A stretch of 64,000 nt of DNA. Origin: PLOWO2-12-38-17 sp963709355 (GTDB lineage: Bacteria; Planctomycetota; Brocadiia; Brocadiales; Brocadiaceae). The notes under the pieces are model-generated. The model worked only from the letters and a program-made list of their open reading frames with translations. It was not told the origin of the DNA and did no database searches. The stretch lies in contig CAVPVY010000005.1 in the NCBI GenBank assembly GCA_963709355.1, positions 620,001 to 684,000 of the forward strand, in the 5' to 3' direction. The position numbers and the translations under genes were made by a program. Below, piece after piece: positions 53,826 through 61,340 of this stretch; positions within the stretch are counted from its first letter, which is position 1; every line of letters begins with the position of its first letter.

Positions 53826-55187
53826 TTGAAAGCCGTTTTTGTACATTTATATGGAAGCCATTGCGGGACTACAGAACTATTAGCGGTTAATAAAATAACA
53901 ATTGGTACTAATAGTTCAAATGTACTTCGTTTTAATCCGGATATTGATAATAAAACATCAGCATATCATGCCGAAATAGTATTAAAAGAATGTGATTATG
54001 TATTGCAGGATAAAGGGAGTGAGAATGGAACGTTTGTAAACAACCGACCAGTCAGTGAAATAGTATTAAAAGATGGTGATTTAATAGAATTCGGCGCTGG
54101 TGGTCCAAAGGTCAGATTTAGGGTAAAAACAGATGAGGCTGATGTATGTAAACCATGGACAGATGTATTGGAAGATTCACTGGGTATCGCGCGTTCAACG
54201 CAAAAAGGACGTCTTAATACTGCAACGATATTTTTAAAACAACTTCTCTGGGAGGCGTTTACTCAATCTTCGATACATGTTAAATTCGGTATAATTACTT
54301 TTTTGATAATCGTCTTTAGCGGTGTTGTAACGTATTTTTACATTCAGTATAGGGGATTATCTAAGATTGTAGAAAAGGTACGAATACTCGAGATTGAGAG
54401 GTCTGTTGCGGAGAATATAATCAAAGAATACAGCGGTGGAATTTGCCTCATTCAGGGGGTATTTTATTTTATAGATGAAGCTACAGGTGAACCACTGCCT
54501 ATGATGGGAAGGGGTCCTCGGGGAATTAACGAATATACAGGCAGTGGGTTTCTGGTTAGTAAAGATGGTCTTGTACTTACTAATCGCCATATTGCAGAGC
54601 CGTGGTGGGAAATGCAGGCGTCTCCTTACATTCAACTTGGACCGTCAATTAAACCGATGTTTGAATTGTTCAGGGCTTTTTTCCCGCGTATTAAGGAACC
54701 TTTTAACCTGTCTGTAGTAAAGATTTCGGAAGATGTTGACATAGCGTTGCTCAAAATCGAGAAGAGAGATGTAAATATACCTGTTCTAGAATTGGATGTT
54801 AGCAGAGGTGTAGCCGTGGTTGGCGAACCCATAATCTTGTTGGGATATCCAGCAGGTGTCAAAGCTATTTTTGCCAAGACAGACCCGGAGATTGTAAAAC
54901 AACTTTCTAATATACCATTTGTTCCTTTAGTACAGGAACTCTCAAACTGGGGTTTGATTAGACCACTTTCAACTCAGGGGCATTTAAGTGATGTTATGCA
55001 CAACAGAATTGTTTATGATGCTCAAACCACTGCTGGTGGGAGTGGGGGACCTATTTTCAATAATAATGGCAAAGTAATTGGCATAAATTATGGAGTCTTT
55101 CCTGGATTTAGAGGTTCTAATTTTGGCGTGCCGATAAGTTATGGTATAGAACTGATTAAATTAACATCATCGAGTAAAAAGGATTAA
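53826..55187 (+). CDS. FHA-domain membrane-tethered trypsin-like serine protease
   Basis: 453 aa. An N-terminal FHA domain (about residues 15-95; ITIGTNSSNVL, AYHAEIVL, DKGSENGTFVNN) that would read phosphothreonine in the cytosol, one transmembrane helix (about 157-180), then an HtrA-like protease on the other side: GSGFLVSKDGLVLTNRHIAE with catalytic His255, DVDIALLKIEK with Asp305, and TTAGGSGGPIFNNNGKVIGI with Ser406. No PDZ domain. TTG start with GAGG about 11 bases before. It suggests a protease controlled by phosphorylation signals across the membrane. The next gene starts 3 bp after its stop. Confidence 0.88.
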   Translation: MKAVFVHLYGSHCGTTELLAVNKITIGTNSSNVLRFNPDIDNKTSAYHAEIVLKECDYVLQDKGSENGTFVNNRPVSEIVLKDGDLIEFGAGGPKVRFRVKTDEADVCKPWTDVLEDSLGIARSTQKGRLNTATIFLKQLLWEAFTQSSIHVKFGIITFLIIVFSGVVTYFYIQYRGLSKIVEKVRILEIERSVAENIIKEYSGGICLIQGVFYFIDEATGEPLPMMGRGPRGINEYTGSGFLVSKDGLVLTNRHIAEPWWEMQASPYIQLGPSIKPMFELFRAFFPRIKEPFNLSVVKISEDVDIALLKIEKRDVNIPVLELDVSRGVAVVGEPIILLGYPAGVKAIFAKTDPEIVKQLSNIPFVPLVQELSNWGLIRPLSTQGHLSDVMHNRIVYDAQTTAGGSGGPIFNNNGKVIGINYGVFPGFRGSNFGVPISYGIELIKLTSSSKKD

Positions 55188-55190
55188 AAA

Positions 55191-55895
55191 ATGAAAGGTG
55201 CTTTGCTTTACCGTTTTAAAACTTTACACACTAAGGCTGATATGGGTTATTATACAAAAGTTAGATTAAAGGGTATTTGTTTTATAATTTTTTTAGGTAT
55301 GTTTGTATTTGGTATATTTTGCAATTCAATATTTGCTCGTTCAGATGGTGCGCCTATAGCCTGTCTCGGCGCAGGGATTGATAAATTCAATGTAAGATTT
55401 GCTGCTCCTAGTTGGAATACCTGCGGTAATTTAGGATGTCATTATCAGTACCCCATTGATTCTGGTAAGAACAAGTTTATGTTATTTGTGTTAGACAAAT
55501 GTGCGCCAGGTGAGATTGTTGATATTCTAGTATCATTTAAACAGACGGATACAGAATTCCATGGATTTCAGATCACAGCGCAAGATACTTACTTTAACCG
55601 ATTAGTAGGTACCTTTATCAATGTGGGTGATGATGAGGACACTCAGGTAGAAGCCGGTGGACGTTTTGCAACTCATACAAAAAAGGGGACTCAGCAAAAA
55701 TTCTGGCATGTAAAATGGCAAGCGCCCCCTGCTGATTTCTGGGTAGCTAATCCTGTAAGGATTTACGCAATGGGAATCGAAGCCGATAATGACGAGACAC
55801 CGATGGGCGATTATGTATATAAGGCGACAAGGCTGATAGTTGTGGAATCAAAGAATACGCCAAAGCCGCATGTACAACCTGTTAAAAAGGACTAA
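55191..55895 (+). CDS. Choice-of-anchor V-type secreted protein with CX4CH motif
   Basis: 234 aa, beginning 3 bp after the FHA-protease stop. Signal or anchor helix around residues 28-48 (GICFIIFLGMFVFGIFCNSI) ending SIFARSDG. The mature protein begins GAPIACLGAG and contains NTCGNLGCHYQ, a C-x4-C-H pattern, then FHGFQITAQDTYF and WQAPPADFWVANPVRIYAMG. This layout resembles choice-of-anchor V (Reeler-like) domains, whose N-terminal Cys/His motif could bind heme c. Function unknown; location probably outside the membrane or in the anammoxosome lumen. Confidence 0.65.
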   Translation: MKGALLYRFKTLHTKADMGYYTKVRLKGICFIIFLGMFVFGIFCNSIFARSDGAPIACLGAGIDKFNVRFAAPSWNTCGNLGCHYQYPIDSGKNKFMLFVLDKCAPGEIVDILVSFKQTDTEFHGFQITAQDTYFNRLVGTFINVGDDEDTQVEAGGRFATHTKKGTQQKFWHVKWQAPPADFWVANPVRIYAMGIEADNDETPMGDYVYKATRLIVVESKNTPKPHVQPVKKD

Positions 55896-55900
55896 TTCCA

Positions 55901-56566
55901 ATGAGCGTGGCATCTCATGTTACGTTAAAAGAAAAGATAAAAACAAATTCATACATTTCCAGGCCGATAAAAATCAGACGGATAGATTTTCTGACAAAAT
56001 TGCTGATTTTATTTTTTGGATTTATACTTGTGACTGGGTTATTCAGGGCGGCAAGCGCTTCACAGCTTGATTTTTCATGGAGTGCTCCAAAGACATACGT
56101 CCATAATGAAGGCACAGGCGGTGAAGTTACTTACATTATATGGTTCTACAACCTTGGCAATACAACCGATAAGCCTATATTAGTTCCGATCGAAGTCTTT
56201 CTTGCGACCGATACAGGGGAGAAACATCTCGATACCTATTATCCGGAAATTATGGAACACGTGGCGAAGCTGGATGCCGATTATAAGGATGATAAGAAGT
56301 ATTCGTACGCATTAATTGCGAAAGGAGAACTGGCTCCAAAGGTAATCAAGAATTGTGTTGCGATGTTTGAAGATGTGGACCCAAAGGCTAGGCGCCTCGA
56401 TATCTATGTAACAGGTATATCCCATTTCTTTTTCTGGCGGTGGAGGATGATTGATTATTCGTATAAAATTACTTACGAAAAAGAACAGAACTACTGGAAA
56501 CTCATTGAACACGGAATGAGCAAGGACTCTACCCACCGTGCGCATGAATTTGAATCAAGGTGGTAA
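55901..56566 (+). CDS. Unknown membrane-anchored protein
   Basis: 221 aa, 5 bp after the previous gene, so in the same operon. A positively charged N-terminus (residues 1-30) precedes one helix (about 30-50, LTKLLILFFGFILVTGLF) that ends at ASASQ, like an uncleaved or late signal peptide. The rest (SWSAPKTYVHNEGTGGEVTY, WFYNLGNTTDKPILVPIEVF, DIYVTGISHFFFWRWRMIDY) looks like an Ig-type beta sandwich. No family recognised. The end SKDSTHRAHEFESRW is charged. Confidence 0.7.
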   Translation: MSVASHVTLKEKIKTNSYISRPIKIRRIDFLTKLLILFFGFILVTGLFRAASASQLDFSWSAPKTYVHNEGTGGEVTYIIWFYNLGNTTDKPILVPIEVFLATDTGEKHLDTYYPEIMEHVAKLDADYKDDKKYSYALIAKGELAPKVIKNCVAMFEDVDPKARRLDIYVTGISHFFFWRWRMIDYSYKITYEKEQNYWKLIEHGMSKDSTHRAHEFESRW

Positions 56567-56636
56567 ATAAAAGTTAAGAATTCGTGCGAATGTATATCAC
56601 CTTTATTATGCTTATTTAACAGCAATAATTACCTTC

Positions 56637-57923
56637 TTAGGTGCTACTATTACGCTTTCTAGGTCTTTTTATCTTTTTATTTTGTACAGGGAGGGTAATG
56701 CATTTGATGTTTTCAGGTCGCCAGGATGGAGAAATGACGCCCTTGTGATGGTAGCGTTCTAATAGTGTACCCCATGTAATGTGAAAATCTCCGTATCGGT
56801 CGTTTATCATGTCCATTGCTTGTGTGGCAGCCTGCCTGGTCTTATCAGTCCTGAAGAGTGGTATCTGAATCATATTTTTGGTCAAGTTACTAATGCTGAC
56901 ACCTATTAATCTCACAGGTTGTTGTAATTGTACTGTGTTTAAAATGTTTTTAGCGATAATGTAGATATCAATACTGTTGCTTGTATGTGTTTTTTCTGTG
57001 CTGTGTTTTGTGAATGTATAGAAGTCTGGATAACGGAGGGTGAGGGCTATTGTCCTGCCAGTATACCCTCCATGGCGCAAGCGGCGGCCTATCATCTCCG
57101 ATAATTGAAGTATATATTGTTCCAGTGTTTCAATATCGCTTACATTCCTGTCAAGGGTCATGCTGTGACCTACCGACTTGGCGTCTGGTTCTTGTTCCAG
57201 TGGTATTACCATGCTAAGGTCTATGCCCTGCGCCATAAGCTTCAATCGTTCTCCGATTATGCCGAATTTGTTTTTCAACAGTCTTATAGAGGCTCGTCTC
57301 AGTTCACCACACGTCTTAATTCCCATGTCAGCTAAATATTTTTCTATATGTTTACCTATGCCGCAGAGGTCATTTACTGGCAGATCTTCTAGTATTTTTT
57401 TTACATCTTCTTGTTGAATGACAACAAGTCCGTCCGGTTTTTTCATGTCACTAGCAAGTTTCGCCATGAGTTTATTTGGGGCGATACCAATAGAGCAGGT
57501 CAGCCTTCCAAACTCTTTGCGTATATCATTCTTTATTTTGTGAGCAATTGATTCAGTGCTGCCAAAGAGTGAAACAGAGCCTGTAATATCCAGAAATGCC
57601 TCGTCTATGGAATAGACCTCTACAACGGGGGTATATTGCCGATATATCTCAACAAGCCTACGACATGTATCCGTATAGCGCCTCGTATCGCCAGGAACAA
57701 GTGTAATGTGCGGACACAACCGTTTCGCCTCATATTTGGTCATACCTGTTTTAACACCGTAAGCCCGAGCTTCATAGGAAGCTGTAGTAACTACAGTCCT
57801 CTCGTTCGAGCCGATTACTGCAACTGGTCTTCCCCTGAGAGACGGATTGGTTTGCTGTTCCACAGAGGCAAAGAAAGCATTCATGTCAATGTGCATGATG
57901 GTTTTTTTATCCATTGTAGTCAT
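56637..57923 (-). CDS. dinB: DNA polymerase IV (DinB, Y family)
   Basis: 428 aa translesion polymerase. Palm motif IMHIDMNAFFASVEQQ with catalytic Asp, VVTTASYEARAYGVKTGMTK, and YSIDEAFLDITGSVSLFGST with the second Asp-Glu pair. Thumb/HhH region DLCGIGKHIEKYLADMGI and little finger VGHSMTLDRNVSDI. A Lys/Arg-rich C-terminal tail (KNKKIKRPRKRNSST). The start ATG could be 57923 or the MDKK at 57914. It lies downstream of lexA and a small ORF on the same strand, so SOS control is likely. Confidence 0.96.
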   Translation of the reverse strand: MTTMDKKTIMHIDMNAFFASVEQQTNPSLRGRPVAVIGSNERTVVTTASYEARAYGVKTGMTKYEAKRLCPHITLVPGDTRRYTDTCRRLVEIYRQYTPVVEVYSIDEAFLDITGSVSLFGSTESIAHKIKNDIRKEFGRLTCSIGIAPNKLMAKLASDMKKPDGLVVIQQEDVKKILEDLPVNDLCGIGKHIEKYLADMGIKTCGELRRASIRLLKNKFGIIGERLKLMAQGIDLSMVIPLEQEPDAKSVGHSMTLDRNVSDIETLEQYILQLSEMIGRRLRHGGYTGRTIALTLRYPDFYTFTKHSTEKTHTSNSIDIYIIAKNILNTVQLQQPVRLIGVSISNLTKNMIQIPLFRTDKTRQAATQAMDMINDRYGDFHITWGTLLERYHHKGVISPSWRPENIKCITLPVQNKKIKRPRKRNSST

Positions 57924-57954
57924 GTTATGATTTGTAGTGATGTGGAAAACAGAA

Positions 57955-58209
57955 TTAACCTGTGGTTTCTACAGAGTGGAGCGTCCACCCCAGTGTATCA
58001 GTATTATATGATAATGAGAAAAGGCTATCACTGTCTGTCACTGTAAAATGATGGATGTTTGCCTTTCCTATTCGTTCCGTCCATATGTATGTAATCTCCT
58101 GTATGTTGTATTTTCTCCCATTCCATATAAACCAGACGGGTTTGAGTTTCCTTTTATTATCGCCAAAAATGGCTCCTACCTTGATAGGTTCATTAATTTC
58201 TGTAATCAT
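57955..58209 (-). CDS. Small DUF6504-like protein in the SOS operon
   Basis: 84 aa, between lexA (14-bp gap) and dinB (31-bp gap) on the minus strand. The sequence INEPIKVGAIFGDNKRKLKP and VWFIWNGRKYNIQEITYIW, then HHFTVTDSDSLFSLSYNTD, resembles small proteins found next to lexA or Y-family polymerase genes. No catalytic residues visible. Role in damage tolerance is inferred from position only. Confidence 0.72.
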   Translation of the reverse strand: MITEINEPIKVGAIFGDNKRKLKPVWFIWNGRKYNIQEITYIWTERIGKANIHHFTVTDSDSLFSLSYNTDTLGWTLHSVETTG

Positions 58210-58223
58210 AGTTTTTTGGAAAA

Positions 58224-58847
58224 TTATTTTTCTAATTGTCTTATTACCGCAGTGACCTTGCCGATAATGTGTATTTCATCCTGTTCATTTTTTACGGTAA
58301 TCGGTTGCATATCAGGATGCTCAGGTTTCAATTGTATTGTGTTCCCCTTTTTGTAGAACCTCTTTACCGTAGCTTCATTATTTACAAGGGCAACCACAAT
58401 CTCACCGTTACTGGCTACAGGCTGCGGCTTGACAAGCACAAGGTCGCCTTCCACAATATTTGCGCCCATCATGCTGTCTCCCACTACCCTCAGGAAAAAG
58501 GTATTGCTTTTGCGGCATATTGTTTTATCAATAGAAAGGTATCCTTCAATATCTTCTATAACAGGATGGGGTGTGCCTGCTCGCACCCTTCCTACGATTG
58601 GGATTGTCATTAATTCCCGGTTTCTTACGGATACGTCAACAATCTCAACAGCCCTTGGACTATTAAACTGTTTTCTTATGTAACCCTTACGTTCTAAGAT
58701 ATCGAGGTATTTTTTTATAATGTTGGTGCTGGAAAGTCCAAGCCCATCCATAATCTCGCGTAATGTGGGCGGGTATCCCCTTTCCTGAAGGGATTCCTTT
58801 AGAAAGGATAAAAATCCTGCCTGCTTTTTAGTTAGTTTAGTATCCAT
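58224..58847 (-). CDS. lexA: LexA repressor
   Basis: 207 aa. N-terminal winged helix (LTKKQAGFLSFLKESLQERG, PPTLREIMDGLGLSSTN), self-cleavage bond Ala90-Gly91 (RVRAGTPHP), catalytic Ser125 (VVGDSMMGANIVEGD) and Lys162 (ATVKRFYKKG). Represses SOS genes and cuts itself with RecA. A perfect palindromic box lies directly upstream, so it regulates itself. Confidence 0.97.
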   Translation of the reverse strand: MDTKLTKKQAGFLSFLKESLQERGYPPTLREIMDGLGLSSTNIIKKYLDILERKGYIRKQFNSPRAVEIVDVSVRNRELMTIPIVGRVRAGTPHPVIEDIEGYLSIDKTICRKSNTFFLRVVGDSMMGANIVEGDLVLVKPQPVASNGEIVVALVNNEATVKRFYKKGNTIQLKPEHPDMQPITVKNEQDEIHIIGKVTAVIRQLEK

Positions 58848-58855
58848 AATTATAA

Positions 58856-58873
58856 GGTGAACACATGTTCACC
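58856..58873. promoter_or_regulatory. LexA operator (SOS box)
   Basis: Perfect 18-bp palindrome GGTGAACACATGTTCACC. Its core GAAC-N4-GTTC is the Gram-positive-type LexA site. It begins 9 bases upstream of the lexA start. Confidence 0.92.
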
Positions 58874-58970
58874 ATTATATTTTTTATCCTCCCAATGTCA
58901 AGCCTTATCTGATAAATTATTTGGGCACTTTAAATTAGGCCGCCTTCGGCGACTACACGAATTAAAGATA

Positions 58971-58993
58971 ATCCCTCCCTTGATGGGAGGGAT
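58971..58993. repeat. Hairpin repeat of the CCCTCC type
   Basis: ATCCCTCCC-TTGA-TGGGAGGGAT, followed by aaagggagggtgtgtag. Related to the element at 7893-7971. The gap 58874-59181 holds this hairpin and the next promoter, no gene. Confidence 0.6.
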
Positions 58994-59088
58994 AAAGGGA
59001 GGGTGTGTAGCTTTTTCTTTCACTCCCACCTAGCCTTGCCCATCAATGGGGAAGAACAATAGTTTGAAATTCCTAAACATATTTAGGC

Positions 59089-59116
59089 TTGACACTATCG
59101 GAGATATATGTAACAT
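59089..59116 (+). promoter_or_regulatory. Promoter of the superoxide reductase gene
   Basis: TTGACA at 59089-59094, 16-base spacer, TAACAT at 59111-59116. About 65 bp before the ATG. Confidence 0.55.
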
Positions 59117-59181
59117 TATTTTTTAGTTACCGTAGTTTTGATTTAACCGAAAGTTCTTATTTTTTAGTGGGAGGAAATGTT

Positions 59182-59640
59182 ATGCAAGGTTTTGATAGAA
59201 GGAGATTTTTAAAAACCCTTGGGGTTTCGACTGTTACCGTGGGGTTTGCCACTGCTATGGGTGCTTTAAAAAGTGTCAGCGCTGACGAGGCAGATTGGTT
59301 TCAGAACGTTAACCGTGTAAAAGACCCTCTCAATAAAACCCCAAAAGAGGAAGGTCACGCCCCAGTGGTCCAGTGGCCCATAAACATAAAGAACGGCGAA
59401 CCATTTAACCTGGACATTCAGATTGGAGAGACCCTGCATCCCATGACTGCAGGTCATTATATACAGTGGATTGAGGTTTATAATGGAATCGAACTCATTT
59501 CGAGGGTGGAGTTTTCATCGCTCTGTCCTCAGGCAAGGGTAACAGTGCCTATGGTTGTCAAAGAATCTGCCACGCTGAGGATTATGACCCGCTGCAATCT
59601 GCATGGTATCTGGGAGACGGTGAGAAAGGTTTCTGTCTAA
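59182..59640 (+). CDS. Tat-exported superoxide reductase (desulfoferrodoxin type)
   Basis: 152 aa from ATG 59182, with GGGAGGAA upstream. Twin-arginine signal DRRRFLKTLGVSTVTVGFAT (residues 5-24). The iron site is complete: His59 (GHAP), His86 (LHPM), His92 (AGHYIQWIEV), Cys138 and His141 (TRCNLHGIW). There is no N-terminal desulforedoxin domain, so it is the single-iron class. The usual EKH motif reads EEGH, so the active-site lysine is missing. It would reduce superoxide outside the cytosol, or in the anammoxosome lumen. Confidence 0.92.
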   Translation: MQGFDRRRFLKTLGVSTVTVGFATAMGALKSVSADEADWFQNVNRVKDPLNKTPKEEGHAPVVQWPINIKNGEPFNLDIQIGETLHPMTAGHYIQWIEVYNGIELISRVEFSSLCPQARVTVPMVVKESATLRIMTRCNLHGIWETVRKVSV

Positions 59641-59743
59641 TGTAGAAGCAAAAACAAAGGCAAAGGCAAGAGTAAAGACTTGTCCCTATGCACTTCTTGC
59701 TTGCGGCTTCAGTTACTACCGGTATTGGAGGTGTCGCTTCGGC

Positions 59744-59816
59744 AGCTAACGACCGAGCTCACCTGCCGCTATGGAGCACCAGCGGAATAGCGGTCAGGTG
59801 GGGCAATTTGTTATGA
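59744..59816 (-). repeat. attC-like site 1
   Basis: On the minus strand from TCATAAC to GTTAGCT, 73 bases. The arms CCCCACCTGACCGCT and AGCGGCAGGTGAGC pair with one extra base, as in attC stems. The antitoxin stop TAA is inside TCATAAC. Confidence 0.7.
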
Positions 59817-60056
59817 CTTGGGTAATCTATCGTATGGTTCTGGTTCAACATCTGGTACTTTTTTTAATATTGTTTCAAAATCTTTTTTCTTCCCCAATTT
59901 AGCTTCTTTTTTTAAATAATCTACGGTTATAATGGCAGAGACCTTTTCGGCTGCTGCACTACTTATGAATTGGTTAATAGAAACCTTTTCTTCTTTAGCA
60001 ATTTTCTTTATCTTTTTATGTAACGATTCCGGCAATCTCACACTCAAAATACTCAT
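59811..60056 (-). CDS. Ribbon-helix-helix antitoxin
   Basis: 81 aa. N-terminal RHH strand-helix SILSVRLPESLHKKIKKIAK, then SINQFISSAAAEKVSAI; the acidic C-terminal end (KVPDVEPEPYDRLPKS) would bind the toxin. Its ATG overlaps the PIN-domain gene stop by 4 bases (ATGA), with GGAGG inside the PIN gene as ribosome site. Its stop lies in attC-like site 1. The antitoxin comes second in the operon, reverse to the common order. Confidence 0.82.
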   Translation of the reverse strand: MSILSVRLPESLHKKIKKIAKEEKVSINQFISSAAAEKVSAIITVDYLKKEAKLGKKKDFETILKKVPDVEPEPYDRLPKS

Positions 60057-60472
60057 AGTGAACCTCCTTGCAATCCAATAAATTCTTTAGGCGTTATTGG
60101 TTTTGGTTTAAATTGTTCCAAGCCCTTAAAATGTTTAATATTGTGAGTAACAATGTAATCACAATCACCTGCTACTGCTAATTCCAAAATCATATCATCT
60201 TTTTGGTCTTTTAAAATTGGTCTCCATAAATAGAAAATCTCTTGATGGATACAAATTTTACAAAAATACCTTAAAAATCCCAGTATTTCTTGCTTTGAAT
60301 ATCTTTCTAAAGGTTTTCCCTTTAATAAGACTTCTTGATATTCCACGTATAACGGAACAGAAAGCATTACTTGAAAAGTCTTGCATGGCAATTGTGAGAT
60401 TAATCTGTATGAAGCACCTCTCTTAGACCTGAGAGCTGAATATAAAACATTGGTATCAATTACAAGCCTCAT
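60053..60472 (-). CDS. PIN-domain toxin (VapC-like RNase)
   Basis: 139 aa. PIN active-site acids: Asp6 in VIDTNVLYSAL, Glu in PLYVEYQEVLLKG, Asp pair in DDMILELAVAGDCDYIV, then THNIKHF. Belongs to the PIN family annotated as a putative toxin component. Predicted Mg-dependent endoribonuclease. It is the first gene of the pair; the antitoxin follows with a 4-base overlap. Confidence 0.87.
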   Translation of the reverse strand: MRLVIDTNVLYSALRSKRGASYRLISQLPCKTFQVMLSVPLYVEYQEVLLKGKPLERYSKQEILGFLRYFCKICIHQEIFYLWRPILKDQKDDMILELAVAGDCDYIVTHNIKHFKGLEQFKPKPITPKEFIGLQGGSL

Positions 60473-60519
60473 AATGCGGCATTATATACGATACCATGTA
60501 TTTTGCAAGGATTTTTAAG

Positions 60520-60578
60520 GTATAACGACCAAAGTCAGCAGCGGCTTTTACGACATCCGCACGAGTGATTTGTTAGGC
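60520..60578 (-). repeat. attC-like site 2
   Basis: 59 bases, minus strand GCCTAAC (perfect R'' core) to GTTATAC. Begins AACAAATCACT, like site 1 (AACAAATTGCC). HigA stop TAA is in the core. Confidence 0.68.
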
Positions 60579-60881
60579 TCTCCGCAACTCCAAAACTTTG
60601 ACTTCCACCACGATGCGGTCATTGAGCTTGTCCTTTTCAACCTCTAAATCATATCTGGACTGCAGGTTCAGCCAAAATCTTTCTGAGAGATTAAAATAAC
60701 GCGATAGCCTCAAAGCGGTATCGACGCTGATTGAACGTTTGCCATGAACTATCTCGTTAATACGGCGGGGCGGGACATTAATGTCTTTAGCCAATTTATA
60801 CTGGCTGATTCCAAATGGTTTGATAAACTCCTCCATAAGAATTTCTCCCGGATGAATAGTGGTTATCTTTTTTGTCCGCAC
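60573..60881 (-). CDS. higA: HigA-type antitoxin (XRE family)
   Basis: 102 aa, GTG start with GGAGG 8 bases upstream. TIHPGEILMEEFIKPFGISQ, then YKLAKDINVPPRRINEIVHG, is the helix-turn-helix of HigA/VapI; FNLSERFWLNLQSRYDLEVE is the conserved C-terminal part. It normally follows higB; here only a higB fragment remains 12 bp upstream. Stop codon in attC-like site 2. Confidence 0.92.
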   Translation of the reverse strand: MRTKKITTIHPGEILMEEFIKPFGISQYKLAKDINVPPRRINEIVHGKRSISVDTALRLSRYFNLSERFWLNLQSRYDLEVEKDKLNDRIVVEVKVLELRRA

Positions 60882-60893
60882 GTTAACAACCTC

Positions 60894-61007
60894 CTAATGA
60901 TAATCAACTATTTCCACGTCATAAACATCGCCTTCTGACCAGCGGAAACAAATACGCCACTGATCGTTTATACGGATGCTGTGTTGCCCTATGGGATTGC
61001 CTAACAT
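60894..61007 (-). pseudogene. higB fragment (C-terminal part of a RelE-type toxin)
   Basis: 37 codons from ATG 61007: NPIGQHSIRINDQWRICFRW and SEGDVYDVEIVDYH. This is the end of HigB, where INDQWRICFRW holds the ribosome-dependent RNase fold. The first 55 or so residues are absent; attC-like site 3 begins only 17 bp upstream, suggesting loss of the start by cassette recombination. Confidence 0.75.
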
Positions 61008-61023
61008 TTCAATTGAACAGTTT

Positions 61024-61150
61024 GCCTAACGCCTAGCATGGTTACTGCCGCCCGATGAGTATGATAGCAAAAAAAGACTTTAGAATGAAAGCCAAAATGA
61101 AACTGAAAAGCACCGCTAATTTGGCGGTTGGCTTGATGCCATTGTTAGGC
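61024..61150 (-). repeat. attC-like site 3 (long type)
   Basis: 127 bases between perfect cores GCCTAAC and GTTAGGC, with partly complementary arms, resembling the long Vibrio-repeat type. A false ORF across it reads NNGIKPTAKLAV, a text often produced by such sites. From here to site 4 (61151-61248) no gene is seen. Confidence 0.6.
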
Positions 61151-61248
61151 ATTGCCTTATTTATAATTGAATTATGAAGGTTTGACCCTCGATCTTCTCT
61201 CTTACTTGCGGCTTCACTTGCTACAGGTATTGGAGGTGTTATTTCGGC

Positions 61249-61305
61249 AGCTAACACTCGGGTTCAGCGGTGAGGTTGCGAGTCCGCTGCAGCCTTTGGT
61301 TATGC
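61249..61305 (-). repeat. attC-like site 4
   Basis: 57 bases, minus strand GCATAAC to GTTAGCT. Arms GGCTGCAGCGG and CCGCTGAACC pair with an extra base. It follows the 61341 gene stop by 35 bases. Confidence 0.7.
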
Positions 61306-61340
61306 GGCTCTTCTCTCAGAAAATCTGTATATGATCCTTC

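Larger units (their letters stand above)
59690..61310 (-). mobile_element. Integron-type cassette array (four attC-like sites, no integrase seen)
   Basis: Four attC-like sites (59744-59816, 60520-60578, 61024-61150, 61249-61305) alternate with minus-strand genes or spacers. Each has an RYYYAAC-like core on one side and GTTRRRY-like core on the other, with imperfect complementary arms between. The stop codons of the RHH antitoxin and HigA fall inside the R'' core. About 55 bp of sequence outside site 1 (59690-59743) is repeated beside site 4 (61199-61248). Toxin-antitoxin genes are typical cassettes. No IntI lies in the window; it may be beyond the right edge, or the array may be an integrase-less cluster. 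Confidence 0.72.

Noticed and set aside
61042..61257. 71-codon ORF on the minus strand
   Set aside because: Spans attC-like sites 3 and 4; the text NNGIKPTAKLAV is what such sites produce in this frame and there is no ribosome site.
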